From assembly GCF_000826655.1 (NCBI RefSeq), contig NZ_JXJO01000016.1, positions 1 through 64,000 of the forward strand: a stretch of 64,000 nt of DNA, in the 5' to 3' direction. Positions 45,638 to 54,811 of this stretch are shown piece after piece; the first letter of the stretch is position 1, and the number at the start of each line of letters is the position of its first letter. Made by a program: the position numbers and the translations under genes. This stretch comes from Psychroserpens damuponensis (GTDB taxonomy: Bacteria > Bacteroidota > Bacteroidia > Flavobacteriales > Flavobacteriaceae). The notes under the pieces are model-generated. The model ran no database searches. It had not been told where the DNA came from and saw only the letters and a program-made list of their open reading frames with translations.

Positions 45638-46969
45638 TTACAACAACCCTCTAGCTTTAATCTCTAAATACTTATTAATGGTATCAATTGTTAAATCTTG
45701 AGGCGATGTTAATATCGATTGAATCCCATATTTTTGAAGCTCATTAACAATTAATCGTTTTTCAAAAGCAAATTTCTCGGCAATAACTTTGTCGTAAGCT
45801 TGTTGTACGGTTTCGGCTTTTTCGGTAATAATGGTGTTAAGCTCTGTGTTTTTAAAGAACACAACCACAAGTAAATGACTTTTTGCAATACCTTTTAAGT
45901 ATGGTAATTGCCTATGTAAGCTATCTAAAGTTTCAAAATTGGTGTAGAGCAGCATTAAACTTCGTTGTGTGATATTACGCTTAACATCGGCATAAAGTCG
46001 GCTGTAATCACTTTCATAAAAATCTGTACTCACATTATAGAGCGTTTCTAAAATGAGATTCATTTGCGATGTACGTCGCTCAGCAACCACAATATTTTCT
46101 ACCTTTTTTGAAAAGGCCAAAATACCTGCTTTGTCTTGTTTTTTTAGTGCTACATTAGAAATAACTAAAGCAGCATTAATCGCATAATCTAAAAGTGTTA
46201 GCCCATCAAAAGGCATTTTCATCACACGACCTTTATCAATAATAGAGTAGATAGGTTGAGATTTTTCATCCTGAAATTGATTCACCATTAATTGGTTACG
46301 TTTGGCAGTTGCTTTCCAATTTATGGTGCGTAAATCATCTCCTAACACGTAATCTTTTATTTGTTCAAACTCCATGGTATGACCAATTTTACGTATTTTT
46401 TTAATACCATATTGATGTAAATTATTACTAATAGCCATCAAATCGTACTTGCGCAATTGCATAAAACTAGGGTAGGTTGGTACCATGGCATTATCTTCGG
46501 AAATGAAACGTCTCGAAATTAGTCCGAAAACAGAAGTAACGTAAATGTTCAACTTTCCGAAGTGATACTCACCACGTTCTACAGGTCGCAATTTATATTG
46601 GATTTCTGAAGAGCTTGAAGCCTCTAATTTTCTGTCTATTCTAAAATTTCTAACTTGAAATTGCTCTGGAATCTCATCAATAATCGTAACATTGACATTA
46701 AAGGTGTAGTAGTTATTAATTAAGAGATTTACACCATTTTCATCACCATTAGAAAATTTTTCGGGTAGCACACGTTGACCTTTAACTCCGTTTTTAGCAG
46801 CAAATAAAATGATGGTATCTAAAATTGTTAACGTTATCAATAGTAGAAGCAGCAATTTTACAATTGCAAATCCTCTAGGAAAAATAAAACTCAAAACAAA
46901 TAATACCATAATAACCATGCAAGCATAGAAAAATCTGTTTTGGAGAAAAAATGGTTTAATATGTTTCAA
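45638..46969 (-). CDS. DUF58 protein
   Basis: 443 aa: two N-terminal membrane helices, a long beta-rich stretch, then DUF58 core with GDDLRTINWKATAKRNQLMV. DUF58 proteins are the regular partners of MoxR ATPases; they are thought to be client or co-chaperone proteins, with some similarity to VWA domains. Downstream of moxR on the same strand with a 97-base gap, hence last gene of the cluster. Carries two TTCCGAAG copies as an inverted pair 52 bases apart (46495, 46555). Confidence 0.92.
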   Translation of the reverse strand: MKHIKPFFLQNRFFYACMVIMVLFVLSFIFPRGFAIVKLLLLLLITLTILDTIILFAAKNGVKGQRVLPEKFSNGDENGVNLLINNYYTFNVNVTIIDEIPEQFQVRNFRIDRKLEASSSSEIQYKLRPVERGEYHFGKLNIYVTSVFGLISRRFISEDNAMVPTYPSFMQLRKYDLMAISNNLHQYGIKKIRKIGHTMEFEQIKDYVLGDDLRTINWKATAKRNQLMVNQFQDEKSQPIYSIIDKGRVMKMPFDGLTLLDYAINAALVISNVALKKQDKAGILAFSKKVENIVVAERRTSQMNLILETLYNVSTDFYESDYSRLYADVKRNITQRSLMLLYTNFETLDSLHRQLPYLKGIAKSHLLVVVFFKNTELNTIITEKAETVQQAYDKVIAEKFAFEKRLIVNELQKYGIQSILTSPQDLTIDTINKYLEIKARGLL

Positions 46970-47066
46970 AAAAATGTTTATTTATGATACTTTTTTTAGT
47001 ATTCAAATTACAGGTGTCGTTTATTAAATTAGTGTTCACTAAAAACGGATCACTACCTTTAAGTCA

Positions 47067-48170
47067 TTACCTTGGTATTTCAACAGCCTCAATAATTTGC
47101 TTTATAATTTGTTTGGTTGTGACACCTTCCATTTCGCGCTCTGGAGTTACAATTACACGATGCTGTAATACTGGTATGGCAGCACGTTTAATGTCTTCTG
47201 GTGTTACAAAATCTCGTCCACTCATAGCAGCAAAGGCTTTACTTGCTTTTAAAATAGCAATAGACGCTCGAGGCGATGCACCTAAATATAAAAACGGATT
47301 GTTACGTGTGTTCACAATCATATCTGCAATGTATTTAATCAAGTGCGCTTCAATTTTAATTTGCTCTACTAAGCCTTGAAACTTAATAATTTTGGTTGCA
47401 TTTAAATGTGCAGTAACATGATCTGTTTTTCCTTTACCTTGTAAATTTTGTTCACGATTTAAGATTTCTACTTCTTCATCAATATTTGGGTAATCAATGT
47501 CAATTTTAAATAAGAAACGGTCTAATTGTGCTTCTGGTAAACGGTAAGTTCCTTCTTGTTCTACAGGGTTTTGAGTTGCTAAGACGATAAATGGTAATTC
47601 CATTTTATATTTATTACCATCAATGGTAACTTGACGTTCTTCCATAACTTCAAATAAAGCAGCTTGTGTTTTTGCAGGCGCTCTATTGATCTCATCAATA
47701 AGAATCATATTAGAAAAAATCGGACCTTTTTTAAAGTCAAATTCTGAGTTTTTCATATTAAAAACCGATGTACCTAAAATGTCACTAGGCATTAAATCTG
47801 GTGTAAATTGAATTCTACTAAAGCCAACATCTAAAGATTTAGCTAACAATTTTGCCGAAATGGTTTTTGCAACTCCAGGAACACCTTCAATTAACGAATG
47901 TCCATTAGCAAGAATAGAGGCAATGAGCATGTCTATCATTCCTTTTTGACCTACAATAACTTTACTAATTTCGCTTTTTATTAATGCGATACCGTCTTGA
48001 AGTTCACTTAAGTCAATACGATTAGTAAAACTAAGATCACTTGCTGTAGTTTCGGTATTTGCCAAAGCCTCAGTTGGAGTTGTAGCTGTAGTGTCTTCAA
48101 TTGAAGACGTCTCTAACGGTGTAGCCTTTGGTGTTAAATCTTCGTTTTTGTTGTCGTCTAAATGTTCCAT
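47067..48170 (-). CDS. MoxR-family AAA+ ATPase
   Basis: 367 aa with a ~50-residue low-complexity, Thr-rich N-terminus (TPKATPLETSSIEDTTATTP). ATPase features: Walker A EGVPGVAKTISAK (the MoxR-type A-K-T), Walker B MILIDEINRA, sensor AT-Q-NPVEQEGTY. MoxR ATPases are maturation chaperones in the envelope. Only 2 bases separate it from the DUF4350 gene, so they are cotranscribed. Confidence 0.95.
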   Translation of the reverse strand: MEHLDDNKNEDLTPKATPLETSSIEDTTATTPTEALANTETTASDLSFTNRIDLSELQDGIALIKSEISKVIVGQKGMIDMLIASILANGHSLIEGVPGVAKTISAKLLAKSLDVGFSRIQFTPDLMPSDILGTSVFNMKNSEFDFKKGPIFSNMILIDEINRAPAKTQAALFEVMEERQVTIDGNKYKMELPFIVLATQNPVEQEGTYRLPEAQLDRFLFKIDIDYPNIDEEVEILNREQNLQGKGKTDHVTAHLNATKIIKFQGLVEQIKIEAHLIKYIADMIVNTRNNPFLYLGASPRASIAILKASKAFAAMSGRDFVTPEDIKRAAIPVLQHRVIVTPEREMEGVTTKQIIKQIIEAVEIPR

Positions 48171-48172
48171 AA

Positions 48173-49369
48173 TTATGTGGTATAAAAAGCTTCAATAGCT
48201 TTGTTTAATTGTAATAAGTCGTCTTCATTACAGTAGCTCTTTGCTTTTAAATGTGCAATCTTGTTAATTAATTTTTTAATATCATCTTGATCTTTACCAG
48301 ATTTTAAAGACAGATTTTTCACAAATTTATCATCTAGAATTTGAGTGTCTAAATAATAGACGCGTCTTATGTATTCTAGGAAATAGGTGATTTTTTTCTC
48401 TATTAAATTGTTGTGGTCTTTTGTTTCATAGTACAAATTACCAATGGTTTTAGTGAAATCTACAGTTGTATTTTTTAATGGCACTTTTACGTTAACAATA
48501 CGTTGTCTTCGTTTAGCATTAAAAATCATAAATAATACTACAGTAATGAGTGCCAAATACCAAGCCCATCGTAAAGGTGGCTGACTTAATATAAAGCGTA
48601 ATGGCGAGCTTCCTAGGTTTTTACTAGATTTATTTCTAGAATCAAAAAAGATAGTATCATCACCAAGGTAAGACATAACGCTAGATGCATATTTACGATT
48701 ATTTTTTTTAAGCAAGTGATAATTAGTAAAAGCAACCGGCTGTAAATGCAAGTAAAAGTAACCTGTTTCCCAAGGGACTTCTATAAAATTAGTGTATGTA
48801 ATATCATCAAATTTTTGATGCCCAAGAACGGTTGTGTTTAACGTGTCAATTTCAGAAAAATAAATATTGTTTAATCCTTTTTCTACGGAAATGGAATCAC
48901 TTTTAAATACAGGATTTGTAAATGAAAAATCGGCTTTGCCTTTAAACGTATATTCGTTTTTTGTGTTAAAACCTAGCGAGTCTAAAAGTCGATCTGGAAA
49001 GTAATTACTTGATATAAATATATCGTTACCATGGGATGCAAAATCTAATAATTCTTGAGCAGAGGTATTGTCTAAATTTGGGTACTCATCAATTACAACA
49101 TATGTTCCACTGGTTAAATAAGTGCTATCTTCCCAAGAGTAATATTCATCAAAAAACTCGTAAGGTGTTACTTTAATTTGTTCAATATTACTTGCTGGGA
49201 ATAAACGGTCTAGCTCGTTGTAAAAAACAAATGTGCCATATGGTATTTTTTCTGTTTCATTGTATGTTTTTTTCCAGTTAATAGGAGCAGGTGTAGAGAA
49301 TTCTATGGCAATAATTCCAACAAATAACAAGACTAAAATCCCAATGTATATTTTTAATGTTCTACTCAT
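48173..49369 (-). CDS. DUF4350 membrane protein
   Basis: 398 aa. N-terminal helix (~5-22), an extracytoplasmic DUF4350 region (~30-250), a second helix (~275-293) and a cytoplasmic helical tail (FLEYIRRVYYLDTQIL...). Typical companion of MoxR/DUF58. It starts at 49369, overlapping the DUF4129 stop by 4 bases (ATGA). Confidence 0.88.
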   Translation of the reverse strand: MSRTLKIYIGILVLLFVGIIAIEFSTPAPINWKKTYNETEKIPYGTFVFYNELDRLFPASNIEQIKVTPYEFFDEYYSWEDSTYLTSGTYVVIDEYPNLDNTSAQELLDFASHGNDIFISSNYFPDRLLDSLGFNTKNEYTFKGKADFSFTNPVFKSDSISVEKGLNNIYFSEIDTLNTTVLGHQKFDDITYTNFIEVPWETGYFYLHLQPVAFTNYHLLKKNNRKYASSVMSYLGDDTIFFDSRNKSSKNLGSSPLRFILSQPPLRWAWYLALITVVLFMIFNAKRRQRIVNVKVPLKNTTVDFTKTIGNLYYETKDHNNLIEKKITYFLEYIRRVYYLDTQILDDKFVKNLSLKSGKDQDDIKKLINKIAHLKAKSYCNEDDLLQLNKAIEAFYTT

Positions 49370-50118
49370 TTTTTAGCTGTTTTTAAAAATTGAGTAAATG
49401 CTGTTTTGGCCTTTTTAAATTGAGTGTGGTCAATATCAAACTCACCATACCAAATGTAATTATACAAGTATGATGTGTATGAAAACTCTTCTTTTGTGTC
49501 TTTGTTTTCTATTTCGATATAATAATCGCTATTGGTTTTTTCTACATCGTAATCTATGATTTCAGCTTCAGAAAGCGTTCGTAATAACCATAAGTAATAA
49601 TAACGAATTGCTAGTCTGTGGTTGTTCTCACTTTCGGCTTGTTCAATGAGTGATTTGAAATCTGTTTCGTAAATATTATTCTCAATGTCTGTAACAGGAA
49701 TAATGGACTTATCGCTAGATTTTCCGAAGACCCAATTACCTTCTTTATTGATTATGGCTTTTACGATAAAAAATACGACCAGCAGAAAAATGACCACATA
49801 AAAAATGGTTAATGCAATATCGGTAAAATCGGAAGCTTGAGCATCACTATTAAAATCAAATAGGTCTTTAAAAAAATCTGATAACCATTGTTTAAAACGT
49901 GTCCACCATCCAGAATTTTCTACACTGCGTTCGTATATAAATTCATTATCATTGTAGGTGTCTTTAAGGTCATCAAATTCGCGCTTATCAATAGGTTTAG
50001 TATCAATATAGACAGAGTCTTGCATGGTTTGAACTCGTGTTACCAGTGTTGAGGCATTTAAAAGTAATGCGTTTCCGAAGAAAAAAAGGATGATATGTAC
50101 GTAATATAATTTACTCAC
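49366..50118 (-). CDS. DUF4129 membrane protein
   Basis: 250 aa. Signal-like N-terminal segment, one clear helix at ~108-128 (FYVVIFLLVVFFIVKAII), and a C-terminal DUF4129 domain (AIRYYYLWLLRTLSEAEIIDYD... LYNYIWYGEFDIDHTQF). Related to the C-terminal part of transglutaminase-linked proteins. Member of the MoxR cluster; overlaps both neighbours (4 and 8 bases), showing tight translational coupling. Two TTCCGAAG copies. Confidence 0.9.
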   Translation of the reverse strand: MSKLYYVHIILFFFGNALLLNASTLVTRVQTMQDSVYIDTKPIDKREFDDLKDTYNDNEFIYERSVENSGWWTRFKQWLSDFFKDLFDFNSDAQASDFTDIALTIFYVVIFLLVVFFIVKAIINKEGNWVFGKSSDKSIIPVTDIENNIYETDFKSLIEQAESENNHRLAIRYYYLWLLRTLSEAEIIDYDVEKTNSDYYIEIENKDTKEEFSYTSYLYNYIWYGEFDIDHTQFKKAKTAFTQFLKTAKK

Positions 50119-51052
50119 CAGATCCTATTAAATCAATATCGCTTTTGGTATTGATATTTTCATTGTCTTCCTTTAAACTGTAATATACAACACCTTGATT
50201 GAGCTGTACAATGACGTTTAAAATGCTACTCACTAGAAATGTTAAAAGAAAAATAGCAATCATCATGACTGTCATTGTTTTTTGAACGCTCATTGGGTCT
50301 TGCATTGTGTTGGTCTCTAGGTCTGTGAACATGTTCACCATTCCAAAAATGTAGGGAATTAATGCAATGACATTTTGAGCGATATAACTCATAAAGTAAA
50401 ACAGACCAACACAAGCAATTGCTGCCCAAAATTTAGAACTCATCATGGACCAAGAGTGGCCAAAGCTATTCCAAATTCCACGTTTTCCATCAAGATATTC
50501 TATAAGCGTACCTTGATAAAATAAACTTACAGCTCCAATCACTAATGGCCAACCAAGTATCCCGATTATAGTAATTGCGAGCACAAATACTAAAATACCT
50601 GCACTAATTGCAACGGGAATAAAGACAACAATAGAACAAAGTAAAAAAATGAATATTTTACCAATATTAGCTTTGTACGCGTTTATAATATCTGTTGCTG
50701 TGAAATTTTTGCCATCGTGTTGGTGATAGAGTTTTAAATAGATGGGAATAAAAGAATATGAAATCACTGCTGCTACTAGGCCTACAATAATAAATACAAA
50801 AATGAGAAATATAAAGAGGCCAGAATTTTGATTTAAATAGTCATCAATAGCCGAAGTGCTACCATTCATGATACCTCCAAACAATACGTCGGTATAAAAT
50901 TTACTAAAGAAATAGCCTATAACAACCAAGATTAATAAGAAAATCCCATTGATTACAAAAAAATGCTTAAACAAGTGTTTTCCGTTTTGTTTTAAAAACG
51001 CGAATGTATCTTGAAAATATTCACCAAAGCCTCTAGATTTATATAATTGCAT
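50111..51052 (-). CDS. Multi-pass membrane protein of the MoxR cluster
   Basis: 313 aa with about six membrane helices and Gly/Ile-rich segments (LVFVLAITIIGILGWPLVIGAV). Not assigned to a named family with certainty; its place between SpoIIM and DUF4129 is typical for Flavobacteriaceae clusters, where the protein is often called DUF4013-like or simply hypothetical. Overlaps both neighbours. Confidence 0.85.
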   Translation of the reverse strand: MQLYKSRGFGEYFQDTFAFLKQNGKHLFKHFFVINGIFLLILVVIGYFFSKFYTDVLFGGIMNGSTSAIDDYLNQNSGLFIFLIFVFIIVGLVAAVISYSFIPIYLKLYHQHDGKNFTATDIINAYKANIGKIFIFLLCSIVVFIPVAISAGILVFVLAITIIGILGWPLVIGAVSLFYQGTLIEYLDGKRGIWNSFGHSWSMMSSKFWAAIACVGLFYFMSYIAQNVIALIPYIFGMVNMFTDLETNTMQDPMSVQKTMTVMMIAIFLLTFLVSSILNVIVQLNQGVVYYSLKEDNENINTKSDIDLIGSGE

Positions 51053-52016
51053 GTAGGTTTTTTAGTTTTTTATGAAGTATAAACGGATAAATTAGATAGT
51101 AATATGAGATGATGGCCAGTGTGGTTAAAATAATCCCAACAGATAGCCAATTTGGCATAATGTTATAGTGTCTTGTCACATAGCCTTCTAAAAATGCTGC
51201 CATGACAGTAAAAGGAATTGTGCTTAAAAAGATTTTAAATGAGTTTTTAAAACCAATTTTTAACGACATCATTCTAGAATACGTTTTTGGAAACAATACA
51301 CTAGCGCCTAATATTAAACCTGCAGCTGCTTCAATGACCATAGAGAAAATTTCAAACGCACCATGAATCCAAATGCCTTTAACGCTTACCCAAAAGGTAT
51401 CAAATTCATAAAACATATATTGAAATGATCCAACCATTATACTGTTGTACATTAAAATTAAAACAGAGCCAATACCTCCAAAAATTCCCCAAAAATAATT
51501 GTTAATTGCTACGCGAAGGTTATGATAAAGTATGCCTAAAAAAGTTCCCCAAGTAGTATTGGTACCATAAATAGCTAAAGGATCGCCGTTTTCTATGTTT
51601 TCTTTGGTTTGATTAACGTAACCATCTGATAAAATGAGTCTAACAAAATTTTCATCTTTAGACGAAGACAATATCCCTATAGATAAAAATAAACCAAAAA
51701 TTAGAAAGGCATATAGTATATAGCGCCTATATTCATAAACAATTAAGGGAACTTCAGTTTTCCAAAAATGAACAAAACGGTTGGTGTCTTGCCTTTTAGT
51801 TTTATAAATTTTTTGAAAAGCTTTAGCTGCTAAGTTGTTTAAATAAAGAATTGTTTTACTTTTGGGATAGTAAGTTTGAGCATAAGAGAGATCATTTACT
51901 AATTGAATATAAAGTGATGCTAATTCATCAGGGTTTTTTAGGGTTTTCCCAAAAATAGCTTTTTCGAAATTGAGCCATTTTTCTTTATTTTGTTTAATAA
52001 AAGCAACTTCTCTCAT
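51039..52016 (-). CDS. SpoIIM-family (stage II sporulation protein M-like) membrane protein
   Basis: 325 aa from ATG 52016 (MREVAFIKQNKEKWL; an ATG two codons upstream is the alternative). A cytoplasmic N-terminal ~100 residues is followed by about six membrane helices with NNYFWGIFGGIGSVLILMYN and the HGAFEIFSMVIEAAAGLILG motif typical of SpoIIM domains. Not a sporulation protein here; it belongs to the RDD/SpoIIM/MoxR cluster. Divergent from RDD by about 20 bases. Confidence 0.92.
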   Translation of the reverse strand: MREVAFIKQNKEKWLNFEKAIFGKTLKNPDELASLYIQLVNDLSYAQTYYPKSKTILYLNNLAAKAFQKIYKTKRQDTNRFVHFWKTEVPLIVYEYRRYILYAFLIFGLFLSIGILSSSKDENFVRLILSDGYVNQTKENIENGDPLAIYGTNTTWGTFLGILYHNLRVAINNYFWGIFGGIGSVLILMYNSIMVGSFQYMFYEFDTFWVSVKGIWIHGAFEIFSMVIEAAAGLILGASVLFPKTYSRMMSLKIGFKNSFKIFLSTIPFTVMAAFLEGYVTRHYNIMPNWLSVGIILTTLAIISYYYLIYPFILHKKLKNLHAII

Positions 52017-52039
52017 AGGCATTCAAATTAAAGCAATTA

Positions 52040-52798
52040 ATGGTAGAGTTACAAATAAATACGACACAAAACGTTAATATTAATTTCATCGCAGCGAGTG
52101 TTGGTGAACGCATGTTGGCCTATATAATTGATTTAATTATCAAGATAGCCTATGCATTTGGTTTTGGTTACATAGTTTTTGATTTGTTTAATTTTCACGA
52201 AACTTTTGATGCCTTAGACGGTTGGTCACAACAAGCCGTTATTGCTATATTTGCACTCCCCATTTTATTCTATACACTTACCTTAGAATCTATCTTTGAA
52301 GGACAAACACTAGGAAAGCGAATAATGAAAATAAAAGTCGTTAAAATTGACGGCTACCAAGCTTCCTTTCCAGATTATTTAATCCGTTGGTCCTTACGAG
52401 CTATTGATATGATGCTTATGGGTATTGTTGCTTTAATTACCGTGGTTACTAGTAAAAATAGTCAGCGTTTGGGCGATATGACTGCAGGAACTTCAGTAAT
52501 TACACTTAAAAATAATGTAAATATTAGTCATACCATTTTAGAAGAATTAGATGATGATTACAAACCTACCTATCCTAATGTGATCAAATTATCAGATAAT
52601 GATGCAAGAATCATTAAAGATACCTTTGTTAGAGCCAAAGCTGCCAGAGATTATGAAACGCTTATTAAATTGCGAACTAAAATTGTACAGGTCGTGGAAA
52701 TTAAAGATTTTAATGGTAGTGATTTAGAGTTTATAGGTACAATTTTAAAAGATTACAATTATTATACACAAGGTAATACCATGACAAAATCGTTTTAA
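52040..52798 (+). CDS. RDD-family membrane protein
   Basis: 252 aa. RDD domain at ~15-150 with GERMLAYIIDLIIKIAYAFG, LGKRIMKIKVVKIDG and LIRWSLRAIDMM, and a soluble C-terminal ~85 residues. RDD proteins are membrane proteins of mostly unknown transport role. Its ATG is about 20 bases from the SpoIIM ATG on the other strand, so the divergent promoters must overlap or lie inside the coding sequences. Confidence 0.92.
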   Translation: MVELQINTTQNVNINFIAASVGERMLAYIIDLIIKIAYAFGFGYIVFDLFNFHETFDALDGWSQQAVIAIFALPILFYTLTLESIFEGQTLGKRIMKIKVVKIDGYQASFPDYLIRWSLRAIDMMLMGIVALITVVTSKNSQRLGDMTAGTSVITLKNNVNISHTILEELDDDYKPTYPNVIKLSDNDARIIKDTFVRAKAARDYETLIKLRTKIVQVVEIKDFNGSDLEFIGTILKDYNYYTQGNTMTKSF

Positions 52799-52888
52799 CA
52801 TAGTGTTATTGTTTATTAACAATAAATACTCATTTTACGATATGATATCTCAATTGAGCCAACTACCTTTGCTAAAAATTAAACACTC

Positions 52889-53503
52889 ATGTTTTTTCAA
52901 ATCATAGATATTTTAGGAACCGTAGCTTTTGCGATATCTGGAGTTTTAGTCGCTCTCGACAAAAAAATGGATTCTTTTGGAGTGCTCATTATCGCTTTCG
53001 TAACTGCCGTTGGTGGTGGTACCTTACGTGATGTCATGATTGGGATTGAACCTGTATCTTGGATGAGAAATATGACCTACGTTTACGTCATTGTAGGTAC
53101 AACTGTTTTTACAATTTTACTTCGGAAAAAAATAAACTATCTACGTACCTCTCTCTTTTTGTTTGATTCTATTGGCATTGGTTTGTATACTGTTGTTGGT
53201 ATAGAAACAGGATTAATAGCAGGACTTCACCCAATTATTTGTATCGCTCTCGGAACCATGACAGCTTGCTTTGGAGGTGTTATTCGGGATATTTTGTGTA
53301 ATGAAATTCCTGTGATTTTTAGAAAAGAAATCTATGCAACCGCTTGTATTATTGGTGGACTCACATATTTTTTACTTCGGAAATTTATGGCAGACACCAA
53401 TTTAATCTTTATCATTGCCCTTATCGTCGTCATCGTAATTCGCTTAATTGCGGTTAAGTTTAAGATAAGTTTGCCTAGTTTGTATAAAGGTGAGGAGTTA
53501 TAG
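52889..53503 (+). CDS. TRIC-type (UPF0126) cation channel family protein
   Basis: 204 aa with seven membrane helices in two three-helix repeats plus one. Each repeat has the glycine signature followed by RD: GGGTLRDVMIG (~48-58) and GGVIRDILCNEIP (~130-142). Bacterial TRIC homologues form trimeric monovalent-cation channels. Two TTCCGAAG copies occur here as CTTCGGAAA, each coding Leu-Arg-Lys with the rare CGG codon. Its end overlaps the next gene on the other strand by 6 bases. Confidence 0.93.
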   Translation: MFFQIIDILGTVAFAISGVLVALDKKMDSFGVLIIAFVTAVGGGTLRDVMIGIEPVSWMRNMTYVYVIVGTTVFTILLRKKINYLRTSLFLFDSIGIGLYTVVGIETGLIAGLHPIICIALGTMTACFGGVIRDILCNEIPVIFRKEIYATACIIGGLTYFLLRKFMADTNLIFIIALIVVIVIRLIAVKFKISLPSLYKGEEL

Positions 53504-54166
53504 GTTTTGATTTGCTAAATGAACCATTGGATAGTAAAAAAGTGTAGCAATCACAACTTTATGTAATTGATTATCTAAATCTTTAGGAGTCATACTGTTT
53601 GCAACAGTTTTAGAGGTTAAGCCTAAGCTTAAACCAGCAACATCAGACTGTGTTTCTAAAACTTGGTTGAGACTCTCGTGAATTTCATTATTTAACAAGC
53701 ATTTACAGTAATCTGCTTCTTGATTTATGGTAATAATATCAATCTTTGGTATTATTGGTTTTGATTTAGTTTCCTCAAAATCAAATTTGATAGCATCACT
53801 TTCAGAATCTTGGCTATTAAACGATTTTAAGTCTTTCAAAGACATCCAAATTTTATTAAAAGTTCCTGATTTTTTTAAATCATTCAGCGCTTTTTTAGAA
53901 TTAGAATCCGTTATGAAATTTGGGTTTAAGTCTAAAGAGCCTAAATCTTCGAGATAAAGTAAGTAGTTTTTATTACTATTTTTAGAACCATAAGTCTCAA
54001 TAAGCTTTTTTTCAAATTGAGCAGTTGCTTTATTTAATTGATTAATATCTTCTTTTGATAGACAGTCTTCTAATGCTTCAGCAAAATTAATTGTAGACCT
54101 AGATTCAGGTTGACATGATGATAAAACAACTATTGATATGAACAGCATTAAGAATCTAATTGACAT
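53498..54166 (-). CDS. Hypothetical lipoprotein
   Basis: 222 aa with lipobox VLSSC (Cys18). The mature part is mostly helical, with paired Cys (DYCKCLL) and conserved-looking LYLEDLGSLDLNPNFI. No family recognised. It could be an outer-membrane or periplasmic anchor protein; upstream, the TlpA-like gene lies on the same strand 25 bases away. Confidence 0.8.
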   Translation of the reverse strand: MSIRFLMLFISIVVLSSCQPESRSTINFAEALEDCLSKEDINQLNKATAQFEKKLIETYGSKNSNKNYLLYLEDLGSLDLNPNFITDSNSKKALNDLKKSGTFNKIWMSLKDLKSFNSQDSESDAIKFDFEETKSKPIIPKIDIITINQEADYCKCLLNNEIHESLNQVLETQSDVAGLSLGLTSKTVANSMTPKDLDNQLHKVVIATLFYYPMVHLANQNL

Positions 54167-54191
54167 ATATGAATTTTAATGGTTTTTTAAT

Positions 54192-54701
54192 TTAAAGTAG
54201 CTTTCTAATCTCCTCAACAAGCGTTTTCATGCTTTCTTTAGAATATCCGGTAGAAATATAACGTATCACACCATTCTTATCAATTAAATAATTTTTTGGG
54301 ATGTATTTAGTCGCATACAAATCCCAAATGTCTTTTGTAGGATCTAGGCCAACATTAAAATTAATCCCTTTTTTCTTAAGGCTTTCCATTTTTTGTTCGA
54401 CCAAAAATTTGTTTTCTCCTCTAGAAATAGGAACAAATACAAAATCTTCATTTGCAAAACGTTCTAAAAGTTCTTTTGGGATTTCTTTAAACTCAGCCAT
54501 GCATGGTCCACACCAGGTTGCCCAAAAATTAATAAGTACTACTTTTCCTTTTAAATCTGACAAGGTGATAGATGTGCCATCTAACATTTCTACGGTAAAG
54601 TCTGCTGCTTTATCCTTTTCTTTAAGTATTGAGCCTCTATCTGCTTGAGCGTTTAATGCCATACTACATAAAAAAAGTAGAGGGATTAAGATATGTTTCA
54701 T
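54192..54701 (-). CDS. TlpA-like periplasmic thioredoxin
   Basis: 169 aa with signal peptide (MKHILIPLLFLCSMALNAQA). Thioredoxin fold with active-site WCGPC (NFWATWCGPCMAEF) and cis-Pro region KYIPKNYLID. Reduces disulfides in the periplasm, e.g. in cytochrome c maturation or envelope repair. Downstream 25 bases lies a lipoprotein gene, likely cotranscribed. Confidence 0.92.
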   Translation of the reverse strand: MKHILIPLLFLCSMALNAQADRGSILKEKDKAADFTVEMLDGTSITLSDLKGKVVLINFWATWCGPCMAEFKEIPKELLERFANEDFVFVPISRGENKFLVEQKMESLKKKGINFNVGLDPTKDIWDLYATKYIPKNYLIDKNGVIRYISTGYSKESMKTLVEEIRKLL

Positions 54702-54744
54702 AGTTGAGGATTTAAGTGTTTGATATTTCAGAAATAAAAATATA

Positions 54745-54788
54745 AAAAAACCTCTTACATATAGTCAACTATACACAGGAGGTTTTTA
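54745..54788 (-). terminator. Terminator of the M3 peptidase gene
   Basis: AAAAAACCTC pairs with GAGGTTTTT around an inner TATAG/CTATA arm; T/A tracts on both sides. Confidence 0.7.
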
Positions 54789-54811
54789 AAATTATAGAAA
54801 CTGAGACTTAT

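Noticed and set aside
46984-47379. 131-codon plus-strand frame over the moxR 3' end
   Set aside because: Antisense to a canonical MoxR ATPase; composition is that of a shadow frame.
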